A DNA stretch of 64,000 nucleotides, from assembly GCA_029237815.1 (NCBI GenBank), contig JAQZBP010000008.1, forward strand, positions 62,001 through 126,000. Direction: 5' to 3'. The translations under genes were made by a program, and so were the position numbers. Origin of the DNA: Moraxellaceae bacterium (GTDB lineage: Bacteria; Pseudomonadota; Gammaproteobacteria; Pseudomonadales; Moraxellaceae). This document shows, one piece after another, positions 15,567-24,409 of the stretch. The notes under the pieces are model-generated. The model did no database searches. It was not told the DNA's origin and worked only from the letters and a program-made list of their open reading frames with translations. Numbering within the stretch: the stretch's first letter is position 1; the number at the start of each line of letters is the position of its first letter.

Positions 15567-16961
15567 ATGTCTAGCAGTGCACCTGTCGAGTTCCTCGTCG
15601 TTGACGTCGGCGGGCAATGCTTCGCCCTCGACACCATCCAGGTGAAGACCGCCGTGGCGGCCCTGCCGGTCACGCCGCTGCCGTTCGTACCGGCCTTCGT
15701 CGAGGGCCTCGTCAACATCAACGACCGCATCGTGCCGCAGATGGACCTCGGCCTGTTGCTCGCGGCCCGCGCCACGGGCGCTGGCGGCGAGCTGGTGCTC
15801 GTGGAAACGTCACGCTCGCCCTGTGCGCTGCACGTCGCGCACATCCTCGGCAAGGCCGACATCGCCGCCGACGCGCTGCAGCCGCTCGCCGACGACAGCG
15901 GCGCGCTGCCGGTCGTGGCGCGCTTCGAGTGGGAGCGGCAGAGTGTGATGGTGCTGGACGTGGATCGCCTCGGCAGCCTGATCGGCGCGCGCGAACTGCC
16001 CGAGGGCGAACGCGGCCTGCTGGGCCGGTTACAGGGCGAGGACGTCCGCCAGGACGACGCCACGCTGGACTGCATCGTCGTGATGGTAGGGGGTGAGCGC
16101 TACGCGCTGGCCCTCGGCGACCTGGTCGAGATCCTGGACATTCCCGCCGCCACGCCGGTGCCCGGCGCGCCGGCGGCGGTGGAGGGGCTCGCCATCGTGC
16201 GCGAGGAGGTGCTGCTGGTGCTGTCGCTGGCGACGCTGCTGCAGCTGCCCGCACGGGCGGATGCCGCCGCGCGCAGCGTGGTCGTGGTGCAGCGCGAGGG
16301 CCATCTCTACGGCCTGCGCGTGGACGCCATCGACGGCCTCCACCAGCTGGCCGTCGACCAGCTGCGCCGCCTGGACGAAGGCAATGGCGAAGTCGCCGGC
16401 GTGCTGGCCACCGAAGACGCGCTCTATGCCCTGCTGACGCCGGCACGGCTCATTGGCGAGCAGCGCCACCGCCAGTTCCTGCCCTTCATCCCGCAGGGGC
16501 GCGCCGCCAAGGAAAAAGTGACCGAGCGCCTGCACACCGTGCTGCAGGTCGCGCTCGGCGACGAGGCCTTCGGCATCCCGCTCGGGCAAATCCGCCGCAT
16601 CACCGATTACAGCGCCCCCGAATCCGTCAACGCCGGCGCCGATGCGCTCGTCACCGGTGCCGTGAACGTGGAAGGTCGCGTGGTGCCGGTGGTGGACATG
16701 GCCGGCCGCCTGCGCGCCGGCGCCGGCAACGAAGGCGCCTGGGTGATCGTGGGCGACGGCAACGCCGAATGGGCCATCGCCGTGCGCGAGGCTGCCGGCA
16801 TCCTCGACATTCCCGAGAGCGCGCTGGAGCCCATGGGCGCCAGCCGCGACGGCTTCGTGCAGGCTGTCGCCTCCGTCGACGACCGCCTGATTTCCCTGCT
16901 CAGCCTGGCGCCGCTCATGGCCGCCACGCCGGGTGTCGCCGCCGGAGGCTCCCATGACTGA
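15567..16961 (+). CDS. Three-CheW-domain fusion scaffold
   Basis: 464 residues made of three successive CheW-like domains, at about 1-145, 170-305 and 315-455. Each shows the pattern of a beta-barrel pair around an I/V-NI-DR-V-P-x-DL type segment: GLVNINDRIVPQMDLG, GLAIVREEVLLVLSLA and GAVNVEGRVVPVVDMA. CheW couples receptors to CheA. A three-domain version could bridge several receptor or kinase partners in one array. AGGAG precedes the ATG. The end overlaps the next start by eight bases, indicating translational coupling. Confidence 0.85.
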   Translation: MSSSAPVEFLVVDVGGQCFALDTIQVKTAVAALPVTPLPFVPAFVEGLVNINDRIVPQMDLGLLLAARATGAGGELVLVETSRSPCALHVAHILGKADIAADALQPLADDSGALPVVARFEWERQSVMVLDVDRLGSLIGARELPEGERGLLGRLQGEDVRQDDATLDCIVVMVGGERYALALGDLVEILDIPAATPVPGAPAAVEGLAIVREEVLLVLSLATLLQLPARADAAARSVVVVQREGHLYGLRVDAIDGLHQLAVDQLRRLDEGNGEVAGVLATEDALYALLTPARLIGEQRHRQFLPFIPQGRAAKEKVTERLHTVLQVALGDEAFGIPLGQIRRITDYSAPESVNAGADALVTGAVNVEGRVVPVVDMAGRLRAGAGNEGAWVIVGDGNAEWAIAVREAAGILDIPESALEPMGASRDGFVQAVASVDDRLISLLSLAPLMAATPGVAAGGSHD

Positions 16962-17391
16962 ATTCGCCGTGCCGGCAGGCACTGTCGCCGCGCCGCTGCG
17001 CATCCTCATCGTCGACGACTCCACCGTGATGCGGCGGGTCATCGCCGGCATCGTTGAAAGCTGCGAGGACGTGGTCATCGTGGGCGAGGCCGCCGATGGC
17101 ATCGAGGCGCTGGAGAAGGCTGCACAGCTGCAGCCCGACGTGATCCTGCTCGATATCGAAATGCCGCGCCTGGACGGGCTCGGTTTCCTGAAGCAGGCGC
17201 GCCTCGCCACCGCGGCACGCGTCATCGTCATCTCCTCGGTGGCCCATCCCGGCAGTTTTTCCTGCCGTGAGGCACTCGACCTCGGCGCGCTTGACGTGTT
17301 GGCCAAGCCCTCCGGCGTGGTCAGCCTGGATCTGGCGGACCGGCGCCGCGCCGTCCTGGCCGATGCACTGCAACGCTGCCGCGCGGCCTGA
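16954..17391 (+). CDS. Stand-alone CheB-type receiver domain
   Basis: 145 residues, one receiver domain only. Acidic residues D21/D22, phospho-Asp D67 (VILLDIEMPRLDG) and Lys in VLAKPSG are in place. The segment VIVISSVAHPGS followed by REALDLGALDVLAKPSG is the pattern of CheB receivers rather than CheY, but no methylesterase domain follows: the stop comes soon after. A full-length CheB is encoded at 24406. It may be a phosphate sink or a decoy that competes with CheB for CheA. GGAGG lies five bases before the ATG, inside the preceding gene. Confidence 0.8.
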   Translation: MTEFAVPAGTVAAPLRILIVDDSTVMRRVIAGIVESCEDVVIVGEAADGIEALEKAAQLQPDVILLDIEMPRLDGLGFLKQARLATAARVIVISSVAHPGSFSCREALDLGALDVLAKPSGVVSLDLADRRRAVLADALQRCRAA

Positions 17392-17406
17392 GGGGAGGGA
17401 GCGACC

Positions 17407-20262
17407 ATGAACGACCTGATCGAACAGCTGTGGCCCGCCTTCCAGGCCGAGAGCAGCGAGCAGCTGGAGGCCCTCGAACTCGCGCTGTTGCACAACGCCG
17501 GCGGCGCCATCGACCTGAACGCAGTGTTCCGCTATTTCCACACGCTGAAGGGCGGCTGCGCCATGATGGGTTTCGCCAGCATGGAAGGCATTGCCCATGC
17601 CTGCGAAGACCTGCTGGATCCCGTGCGCAAGGGCAAGCAGCCGCTCGACGAGGCCCTGGTGGACGCGCTGCTGGCCGCGATCGACACGCTGAAGCAGCAG
17701 ATGGCAACGGCAGAAAAAACCCGACGCGATCCCGCGCCGGCCCCGGAACTGCTGGCGCGCCTGCAGGCGATGGCGACAGGGCCGGACGCCGTGCCCGTGG
17801 CGCTGGCGCCCGCCGTGGCGGCGCTCGTGACCGATTACCCCGCGCTGGCCGCGGCAGCGCGCGCGGCGTTGCCGCTGCTGGCCGAGGAAGCGCTGCGACC
17901 GAAGCCGCTACGCAAGGCGGCCGGCGATGCGCTGCAGCGCCTGGCGTCTGCCGCTGCCGCGGACGCGCCGGCGCTCGCCATGCTGTGCACGGCGCTGGCC
18001 GACGCCGCTCCCGGTGCGCCGCGGCAGGCGCTGCTCGGTGAGCTGCTGGAGCGCCTGCACTGGCTGGAGCGCCTCGCCGCGCTGGACGCCGGCACGCCGG
18101 CGGCGGCGCAGGCGCTGCGCCCGGCCATGGAAGCCGGCTTCCGCAACGATCTGCAGGCGGTGGGCGCGCTCGTTGCCGCCGCCTTCGAACCCGTCACCGG
18201 TGCACCGCTGGAGTCGCAGCTGCCGGCCGCGATCGACGCGCTGGAGTCCCTGCTGCGGCAGGCGCGCCTGCTGCGCCTCGTGCACAGCACGCGCCTGCTG
18301 CGCTTTTCGCTGCAGCTCCTGCGCGAGTTCCGCCGCGGCATCCTTGCGCCCAGCCGCGCGCTCGCGGAAATGCTGCAGGTCGCCGCGGTACTGCCCGCGG
18401 AGCTGCTCGACGGCCTCGAGGAAGACGCGCCTTACGAGGCGATGTGCGCCCAGGTTGACGAAAAACTGCAGCAGCTCACCGCACGCGAAGTTCAGGGCCG
18501 CGAAATGCCGCAGCGATGCGAGGACCTGCGCCGGGCACTCGACATTTCCGCCGACACCCTCGCCCTGCTGCAGCGCGAAGGCATGGATCGGCTCGAGGCG
18601 GCCGTCGCGCGCCGCGAAACCGTGGCCGAGATCTGCGCCGATCCGGAAACGGCCGCCGACGCCGGCCGTCATTTCATGGACTGGCTCACCACCAACGGCA
18701 CGCTGCTCGGCAGTCATACGCTGCCGGCCGGTGCGGGCCTCAGTTTCCTCGTCGCCACGCCACTGTCGTTCGCGGCGCTGTCGGCCGCGCTCGATCATCT
18801 GGAGCCGCGGCCCCGGCAGCTGTCGCTGCGCCATTGCGCGCCGCTGGCCGAGGCGCCGGCGGCATCGCCGGCACGCCCTGCGGCGCTGGCGCCGGCCGAG
18901 CCCGACACCGAGGCCGTGCGTCCGGCCGCCGGCGCCAACGGGGGCACCACCAGCACGCTGCGCGTCGACAGTGGTGCCGTCGATGCCTTCGTGAACCGCA
19001 TCGGCGAGATGGTGATGCTGCGCAACATGATGTCGCATGCGCTGCAGCAGGAAGACATCGCCCTGCGCCAGGGGCGCGTCGCCACACTGCTGCGCGACCG
19101 CGGCACCGGACAGTCCCTCACCGCCGCCGAGCTGCAGGAGTGCCGCGCGCTGCTGCGCGACCTCGAGGCGCAGCGCGAGCAGCTGCTGCAGGCCGACGCC
19201 CGCCTGCAGGGTTCGCTGGCCCGCCTGCAGGAAGAGGTGCTGGCGTTGCGCGTGGTACCGATTGCGCTGGTCTTCAACCGCCTGCCGCGCGTCGTGCGCG
19301 ATCTCGCGCACACCCTCGGCCGCGAGGTGCGGCTCGACATCAGCGGCGAGGAGGTGCGCATCGACAAGGGCATGGTGGACGTGCTCGCCGAGCCCATGCT
19401 GCACCTCGTGCGCAACGCCATCGACCACGGCATCGAGGCGCCCGGCGCGCGGCGCGCCGCCGGCAAGCCGGCGCAGGCCGTACTCACGGTGTCGGCGCGC
19501 CAGCAGGGCAACAGCCTGGTCGTGGAAGTGAGCGACGACGGCGCGGGCCTCGACCACGACCGCATCCGCGAACGCGCCATCGCCAATGGCCTCGTGGCCG
19601 CCGGCGAAGCGGCCGCACTCACCGCGCGCGAACTCAACCACATGATCTTCCTGCCGGGCTTTTCCACGGCGCGAAAGGTCACCGAGGTGTCCGGCCGCGG
19701 CGTCGGGATGGACGCGGTGAAGACCCGCGTCATGCAGCTCGGCGGCCTGGTGGAAGTCAGCACCGAGGCCGGGCGCGGCACCACCTTCACGCTGCGTCTG
19801 CCGCTCTCCGCCGCCATCCAGAACGTCATCCTGGTCGAGGCGGGCGGCCGCCAGCTTGCCGTGCCGGAACGCAACGTCACCGAAATCCTGAGCCTGCCGG
19901 CCGCCGCGTTGCAGTCGGTGCAGGGGCAGGCCTGCTGCCTGCTGCGCGGCGTCACGCTGCCGCTCTATCGTCTGGCGCGCCTGCTGGGACAGGAAGAGGC
20001 CGCCGCGCCGGCGGGCGAGGCGCTGGAGGTGGTCGTGATGAGTGACGGCGTCTATCGCATCGGCCTCATCGTCGACCGCGTCACCGGCCGGCCCGAGGTG
20101 TTCATCCGCGACATCCACCCGGACCTCGTGCGCCTGCCGGGTGTGGGGGGCGCGTCCATCCTCGGCGACGGGCGCGTGGTCATCATCCTCGACTGCGACA
20201 ACCTGTTCGAACTCGCCGTTCGCCAGGCCCAGTCGCTGCGCAGCCTGTTGCGGACATCATGA
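17407..20262 (+). CDS. cheA: Chemotaxis-type histidine kinase CheA
   Basis: 951 residues, longer than the usual 650-750. Hpt domain at about 1-105 with the phosphorylated His45 in FHTLKGG. Residues about 120-510 form a long Ala/Leu-rich helical region of no recognisable domain. The dimerisation domain starts near 520 (VDAFVNRIGEMVMLRNMM). The ATPase domain shows the N-box LVRNAIDHGIE, the G1 box DDGAGLD, and FSTARKVTEVSGRGVGMD. A CheW-like regulatory domain ends the protein. No CheY-binding P2 domain or C-terminal receiver is evident. Its probable partners are the CheW, CheY and CheB proteins encoded around it. The last bases overlap the cheW start (ATGA). Confidence 0.92.
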   Translation: MNDLIEQLWPAFQAESSEQLEALELALLHNAGGAIDLNAVFRYFHTLKGGCAMMGFASMEGIAHACEDLLDPVRKGKQPLDEALVDALLAAIDTLKQQMATAEKTRRDPAPAPELLARLQAMATGPDAVPVALAPAVAALVTDYPALAAAARAALPLLAEEALRPKPLRKAAGDALQRLASAAAADAPALAMLCTALADAAPGAPRQALLGELLERLHWLERLAALDAGTPAAAQALRPAMEAGFRNDLQAVGALVAAAFEPVTGAPLESQLPAAIDALESLLRQARLLRLVHSTRLLRFSLQLLREFRRGILAPSRALAEMLQVAAVLPAELLDGLEEDAPYEAMCAQVDEKLQQLTAREVQGREMPQRCEDLRRALDISADTLALLQREGMDRLEAAVARRETVAEICADPETAADAGRHFMDWLTTNGTLLGSHTLPAGAGLSFLVATPLSFAALSAALDHLEPRPRQLSLRHCAPLAEAPAASPARPAALAPAEPDTEAVRPAAGANGGTTSTLRVDSGAVDAFVNRIGEMVMLRNMMSHALQQEDIALRQGRVATLLRDRGTGQSLTAAELQECRALLRDLEAQREQLLQADARLQGSLARLQEEVLALRVVPIALVFNRLPRVVRDLAHTLGREVRLDISGEEVRIDKGMVDVLAEPMLHLVRNAIDHGIEAPGARRAAGKPAQAVLTVSARQQGNSLVVEVSDDGAGLDHDRIRERAIANGLVAAGEAAALTARELNHMIFLPGFSTARKVTEVSGRGVGMDAVKTRVMQLGGLVEVSTEAGRGTTFTLRLPLSAAIQNVILVEAGGRQLAVPERNVTEILSLPAAALQSVQGQACCLLRGVTLPLYRLARLLGQEEAAAPAGEALEVVVMSDGVYRIGLIVDRVTGRPEVFIRDIHPDLVRLPGVGGASILGDGRVVIILDCDNLFELAVRQAQSLRSLLRTS

Positions 20263-20684
20263 GCGAGTACCTCTGCTTCCGCTGCGGCCCGCACCGGCTC
20301 CTGCTGGACATCCGGCACGTGATCGAACTCGGTGATTCGCCGTCCGCCGCGACCGACGCGCAGGTCGGGCGCCGCCTGTGGCGCGAGCGCAGCCTGCCGC
20401 TGGTGAACCTTTGCGCCTTCCTGGGCGCGCCGCGTCCGGTGCGTGCCCAGCAGGTCGTGCTCGGCGATGCGCAAGGCGGCCACGGCATCATCGATGTCGA
20501 TGCCGTGGAAGGCCTGCGCGAACTCGCGCCAGGCGCTTTCACCGGTCTTGTCGCGGTGAGCCCGGCGCTGGAAACCCTGATCGACGGGGTGGCGTTCGAT
20601 GCGGACAGCGGCGACTGCCTGCTGCGCCTGCGCCATCCCTTTGCGTGGAATGCCGCGCTCGCGGCGGAAGAGGTGGCGTCATGA
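20259..20684 (+). CDS. Small CheW-like coupling protein
   Basis: 141 residues, a single compact CheW-like domain (MSEYLCFRCGPHRLLLDIRH, then RERSLPLVNLCAFLG). It is more divergent than the fusion protein's domains. It overlaps cheA by four bases (ATGA) and the following receiver gene by four bases, so expression is tightly coupled. It likely links CheA to the chemoreceptor encoded downstream. Confidence 0.78.
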   Translation: MSEYLCFRCGPHRLLLDIRHVIELGDSPSAATDAQVGRRLWRERSLPLVNLCAFLGAPRPVRAQQVVLGDAQGGHGIIDVDAVEGLRELAPGAFTGLVAVSPALETLIDGVAFDADSGDCLLRLRHPFAWNAALAAEEVAS

Positions 20685-21076
20685 ACGGACCGGCCCTGCG
20701 TGTCCTCGTGGTGGACGATTCATTGCTGCAGCAGCGTTACCTGCAGGAGCTGCTGGCCGGCAGCGGCTGCGACTTCATCACGGCGGACAACGGCGAGGCC
20801 GCCGTGGCGGCGGCGCGCGCCGGGATGCCCGACATCATCCTCATGGATATCGAGATGCCCGTCATGGACGGGCTCGAGGCGGCGCAGCGCATCCGTGATT
20901 GCGCGGAGACGGCCGACATTCCCATCGTGATGGTGACGAGCCGCGCCGAGGCGGAATTCATGGAAAGCGCCTTCGTCGGCGGCTGCAACGACTACATCAC
21001 GAAGCCGGTGCACCAGGACGAGCTCATCGCCAAGGTCGCCGCCCTGACCGGGCTCGCGAACGAGGGCGCGGCATGA
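20681..21076 (+). CDS. CheY-like response regulator
   Basis: 131 residues, one receiver domain. D12/D13, phospho-Asp D56 (DIILMDIEMPVMDG), Thr/Ser in VMVTSRAEA and Lys in YITKPVHQDE are all present. It should receive phosphate from CheA. With no flagellar or pilus genes in view, its output target is unknown. The start codon overlaps the cheW-like stop, and its stop overlaps the cheD start. Confidence 0.85.
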   Translation: MNGPALRVLVVDDSLLQQRYLQELLAGSGCDFITADNGEAAVAAARAGMPDIILMDIEMPVMDGLEAAQRIRDCAETADIPIVMVTSRAEAEFMESAFVGGCNDYITKPVHQDELIAKVAALTGLANEGAA

Positions 21077-21615
21077 ACGCAGTGTCGACCCTGGAAGCGC
21101 CGGAAGACGCCGCCTCGGTACGCAGCCAGTACGTGCTGCCCGGCCAGATCTTCGTTGCCAGCGAACCCACGCGCTTCATCACGGTGCTGGGCTCCTGCGT
21201 CGCCATCTGCCTCTACGACACCGACCGTGGCATCGGCGGCCTCAACCACTTCCTGCTGCCGGGCGAGCCGCGCGGCAGCGAGGAGCGCGAGCCGCTGCGC
21301 TGGGGCGTGCCGGCCACCGACGAACTCGTGCGCCGGCTCATCGAGGCCGGCGCCCGGCGCGCCTTCCTGCAGGCCAAGGTGTTCGGCGGCGCGCAGATCA
21401 GCCACCGCGAGGTGCCGGCGGCGCTGCGCATCGGCGAGCGCAACGTCGAGACGGCGCTCGAGGTGCTGCGGCGGCAGCGCATTCCCGTCATGAACCAGAG
21501 CCTGGGCGGCGCAACGGGCCGCAAGATCATCTTCGAGTCCCATACCGGCATGGTGTGGGCGAAGGACCTCGGTCGCCACGACCGACAGGGAGCGCCTCCC
21601 GCAAGAGGAGGCTAA
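21073..21615 (+). CDS. cheD: Chemoreceptor glutamine deamidase CheD
   Basis: 180 residues. The catalytic Cys is in VLGSCVAICLYD and the His in IGGLNHFLLPG, with the family segment AKVFGGAQ and GRKIIFESHTGMVW at the C-terminus. It deamidates Gln residues on receptors to make methylatable Glu sites, working with CheR and CheB. Coupled by a four-base overlap to the preceding receiver gene. It comes 87 bases before the receptor gene. Confidence 0.9.
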   Translation: MNAVSTLEAPEDAASVRSQYVLPGQIFVASEPTRFITVLGSCVAICLYDTDRGIGGLNHFLLPGEPRGSEEREPLRWGVPATDELVRRLIEAGARRAFLQAKVFGGAQISHREVPAALRIGERNVETALEVLRRQRIPVMNQSLGGATGRKIIFESHTGMVWAKDLGRHDRQGAPPARGG

Positions 21616-21702
21616 GCGGGGCGGTTCATCGCCCTGCCACGTCGCAGCACCACCATTCGGTTTTCTTTCGCACTCTAATTTCACGTTAGTGGGGATCTCA
21701 TC

Positions 21703-23451
21703 ATGTTCAAAAACATGACAATCAAGTCACGCCTGATTTTTGTACTCGGCTTCCTCGGTGCGCTCCTGCTCGGCATCGGGCTCACTGGTCTCTGGGGGCT
21801 CGCCGAGACCGACGAGGAGCTGCGCACCATCTACGAGGACCGCCTCGTGCCGCTGGGCCAGATCAGCGACATCCAGCGCATGCTGCTGCAGAACCGCATC
21901 GCCGTCGACATCATGGTGATCACGCCGACCGACGCCGTGATCCGGGAAAACGTGGCCGGCATCGAACAGCGCATCCAGGCCATCACCGTGCTCTGGGAGG
22001 CCTATTCCAAGACCTATATGACCGAGGAAGAGAAGAGGCTCTCGGCGAAATTCGCCGAGGAGCGTCGCGAGTTCGTGCAGCGGGGACTGCAGCCGACCAT
22101 CGCCGCCATCGAGGCGGGCAACCTGCCGCTGGCGCGTGATCTCGTGGTGAACAAGATTCCCGCCCTCTATGAGCCGGTGACCGAGGACATCGCGGCCCTC
22201 AACCAGCTGCAGGTCGATGTCGCCCGGGAAGAGTTCGGCCATGCGGTCGCCCGCTATGAGTCGGTGCGCAACCTCACCATCGCGCTGATCATCGCCGGCC
22301 TCGTGCTGGCGAGCTGGATGGGCATGCTGCTGGTGTCCGCCATCGTGAACCCGCTCAACGGGCTGATGCGCGTCGCCAACAACATCGCGCGCGGCGACCT
22401 GAGCGACCGCGTCGAGGTCACCAGCGGCGACGAGATGGGCAAGCTGCAGGGCTCCATGCTGGAGATGTCCACCGCGCTCAACCGCATGGCCGGCGCTGCC
22501 ACGGCGATTGCCGACGGCGACCTCACCGTGCGCGTCACGGCGCAGTCGGAGCGCGATGTGCTGGGCAATGCCCTGGCGCGCATGATCGACAAGCTGACGC
22601 AGGTCATGCGCGAGGTGCGCAGTGGCGCCAACGGGCTGTCCGTGGCGGCGCAGCAGGTCTCGGCCACCTCGCAGAGCCTGTCGCAGGGCACCAGCGAACA
22701 GGCGGCGTCCGTCGAGGAGACCTCGGCCAGCCTGGAGGAGATGAGCGCCTCCATCACGCGCAATGCCGAGAACAGCCGTGAAATGGAAAAGATGGCCGTC
22801 AAGGGCGCACGCGATGCCGAGGACAGCGGCAGCTCCGTGCAGGAGACCGTCAACGCCATGAAGCAGATCGCGCAGAAGACCAGCATCGTGGAAGAAATCG
22901 CCTACCAGACCAACCTGCTGGCGCTGAACGCGGCGATCGAGGCGGCGCGCGCCGGCGAACACGGACGCGGCTTTGCCGTGGTGGCGGCGGAAGTGCGCCA
23001 GCTCGCCGGTCGCAGCCAGGTCGCTGCCAAGGAAATCAGCGAGCTTGCCGGAAATAGCGTGCGCGTGGCGGAGAAGTCCGGGCAGCAGCTCAACGAACTC
23101 GTGCCCTCCATCCGCAAGACAGCGGAACTGGTGCAGGAGGTGGCGGCGGCCTCGGGCGAGCAGTCGGCGGGCGTCAACCAGGTCAATCGCGCCATGGCGG
23201 CCATGGACCAGATCACGCAGCGCAATGCCTCGTCGGCGGAAGAGCTCGCCTCCACGGCGGAAGAGATGAGTTCGCAGGCGGAAGCGTTGTCGCAGCTCAT
23301 GTCGTTCTTCCGCACCGGCGACGAGCAGGCCGCGTCCTATTCCGCGAGCCAGTACCGCGCGCCGGCCGTCGCGGCAACGCCCCGTCCGGCCATGGCCCGC
23401 ACGGCGGCGCCTTCCCCGGAGACCGACAGCGAATACACTGCTTTCACCTGA
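21703..23451 (+). CDS. Methyl-accepting chemotaxis protein (4-helix-bundle sensor)
   Basis: 582 residues. First helix [20 protein letters not shown], a periplasmic four-helix-bundle sensor of about 155 residues with the family IVDI/IMVITP-like region, second helix [18 protein letters not shown]. It is followed by a HAMP domain ([13 protein letters not shown]), a second HAMP-like repeat ([12 protein letters not shown]) and the signalling hairpin with the invariant tip [19 protein letters not shown]. Glu/Gln-rich methylation helices are present. There is no C-terminal CheR-tethering pentapeptide; the tail after residue 545 is Pro/Ala-rich. It is the only receptor in the cluster and probably the dedicated input. 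Confidence 0.92.
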   Translation: MFKNMTIKSRLIFVLGFLGALLLGIGLTGLWGLAETDEELRTIYEDRLVPLGQISDIQRMLLQNRIAVDIMVITPTDAVIRENVAGIEQRIQAITVLWEAYSKTYMTEEEKRLSAKFAEERREFVQRGLQPTIAAIEAGNLPLARDLVVNKIPALYEPVTEDIAALNQLQVDVAREEFGHAVARYESVRNLTIALIIAGLVLASWMGMLLVSAIVNPLNGLMRVANNIARGDLSDRVEVTSGDEMGKLQGSMLEMSTALNRMAGAATAIADGDLTVRVTAQSERDVLGNALARMIDKLTQVMREVRSGANGLSVAAQQVSATSQSLSQGTSEQAASVEETSASLEEMSASITRNAENSREMEKMAVKGARDAEDSGSSVQETVNAMKQIAQKTSIVEEIAYQTNLLALNAAIEAARAGEHGRGFAVVAAEVRQLAGRSQVAAKEISELAGNSVRVAEKSGQQLNELVPSIRKTAELVQEVAAASGEQSAGVNQVNRAMAAMDQITQRNASSAEELASTAEEMSSQAEALSQLMSFFRTGDEQAASYSASQYRAPAVAATPRPAMARTAAPSPETDSEYTAFT

Positions 23452-23462
23452 TCGTGATTCCG

Positions 23463-23495
23463 TCCGGTCGCGCGCCCGCGCGGCCGGATGCTTTT
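23463..23495 (+). terminator. Partial terminator between MCP and cheR
   Basis: An 11-bp stem (23463-23473 with 23478-23488, including one T:G pair) and tetraloop GCCC, followed by TGCTTTT. The T-run is short, so termination may be partial and set the CheR/CheB level relative to the receptor. Confidence 0.45.
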
Positions 23496-23503
23496 AGCCG
23501 CCA

Positions 23504-24409
23504 ATGGTTGCCATGACATCGCTGAGTCCCCTTACTGCTCTTGATCCCATCAGCGACCGCGAGTTCCGCGCTTTCCAGGAGCTCATCTACCGCGAAGCCG
23601 GCATTCATCTCGCCCCTGTCAAGAAGGTGCTGCTCACCGGACGCCTCGCCAAGCGCCTGCGCGATCTCGGCCTGCAGCGCTTCCAGGATTATTTCGAGCG
23701 CGTCGTCGGTGACACGAGCGGCGCCGAGCTGGTGATCCTGCTCGATGCCATCACCACCAACGAAACCCAGTTCTTCCGCGAGCCGCGGCAGTTCGACTAC
23801 CTCGAGCAGGTGATCTACCCCGAGTGGCAGCGCCGCGCGGAGGAAGGGCGCCGCCAGCGCGCGGTGCGCATCTGGAGCGCGGCCTGCTCCAGCGGCGAAG
23901 AGCCGTATTCCCTGGCCATGTCGCTGCTGCAGCATTTCCCGGCCGAATCAGGCTGGAACCTCGAGATCGAGGCCAGCGACATCTCCACGCGCGTGCTGAA
24001 GCGCGCGCAGGACGGCGTCTGGGCCATGAACCGCTCCGCGCACATTCCCGCGCACCTGCTCAAGCGCTTCATGCTGCGCGGCACCGGCTCGCAGGAGGGC
24101 CTGATGAAGGCGGGCGCCGAGGTGCGCCGGCCGATCCGCTTCAGCCGCCTCAACCTGAACGACGATTCCTATCCGGTGCGGCCCGGCCTCGACGCCATTT
24201 TCTGCCGCAACGTGCTGATCTACTTCGACCAGGCCTCGCGCGCGCACGTGGTGAACCGCCTGCTGGACCTGCTGACGCCCGACGGCTATCTCTTCCTCGG
24301 CCATGCCGAGAGCCTTACCGGCATGAACGATCGCGTGCGCTCGGTGGCGCCGGCCATCTACACGTTGCGTGGCGCCGATGGCGGCCGCGGCGGGGAGCGG
24401 TTGCGGTGA
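23504..24409 (+). CDS. cheR: Chemotaxis protein methyltransferase CheR
   Basis: 301 residues. N-terminal helical domain (FRAFQELIYREAGIHL... KRLRDLG), then a SAM-dependent methyltransferase domain with TTNETQFFRE, the SAM loop IWSAACSSGEEPYSLAM, DAIFCRNVLIYFD and LFLGHAESL. It methylates Glu residues of the receptor. ATG 23504 or 23513 could start it; no ribosome-binding site is clear for either. It overlaps cheB by four bases. Confidence 0.92.
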   Translation: MVAMTSLSPLTALDPISDREFRAFQELIYREAGIHLAPVKKVLLTGRLAKRLRDLGLQRFQDYFERVVGDTSGAELVILLDAITTNETQFFREPRQFDYLEQVIYPEWQRRAEEGRRQRAVRIWSAACSSGEEPYSLAMSLLQHFPAESGWNLEIEASDISTRVLKRAQDGVWAMNRSAHIPAHLLKRFMLRGTGSQEGLMKAGAEVRRPIRFSRLNLNDDSYPVRPGLDAIFCRNVLIYFDQASRAHVVNRLLDLLTPDGYLFLGHAESLTGMNDRVRSVAPAIYTLRGADGGRGGERLR

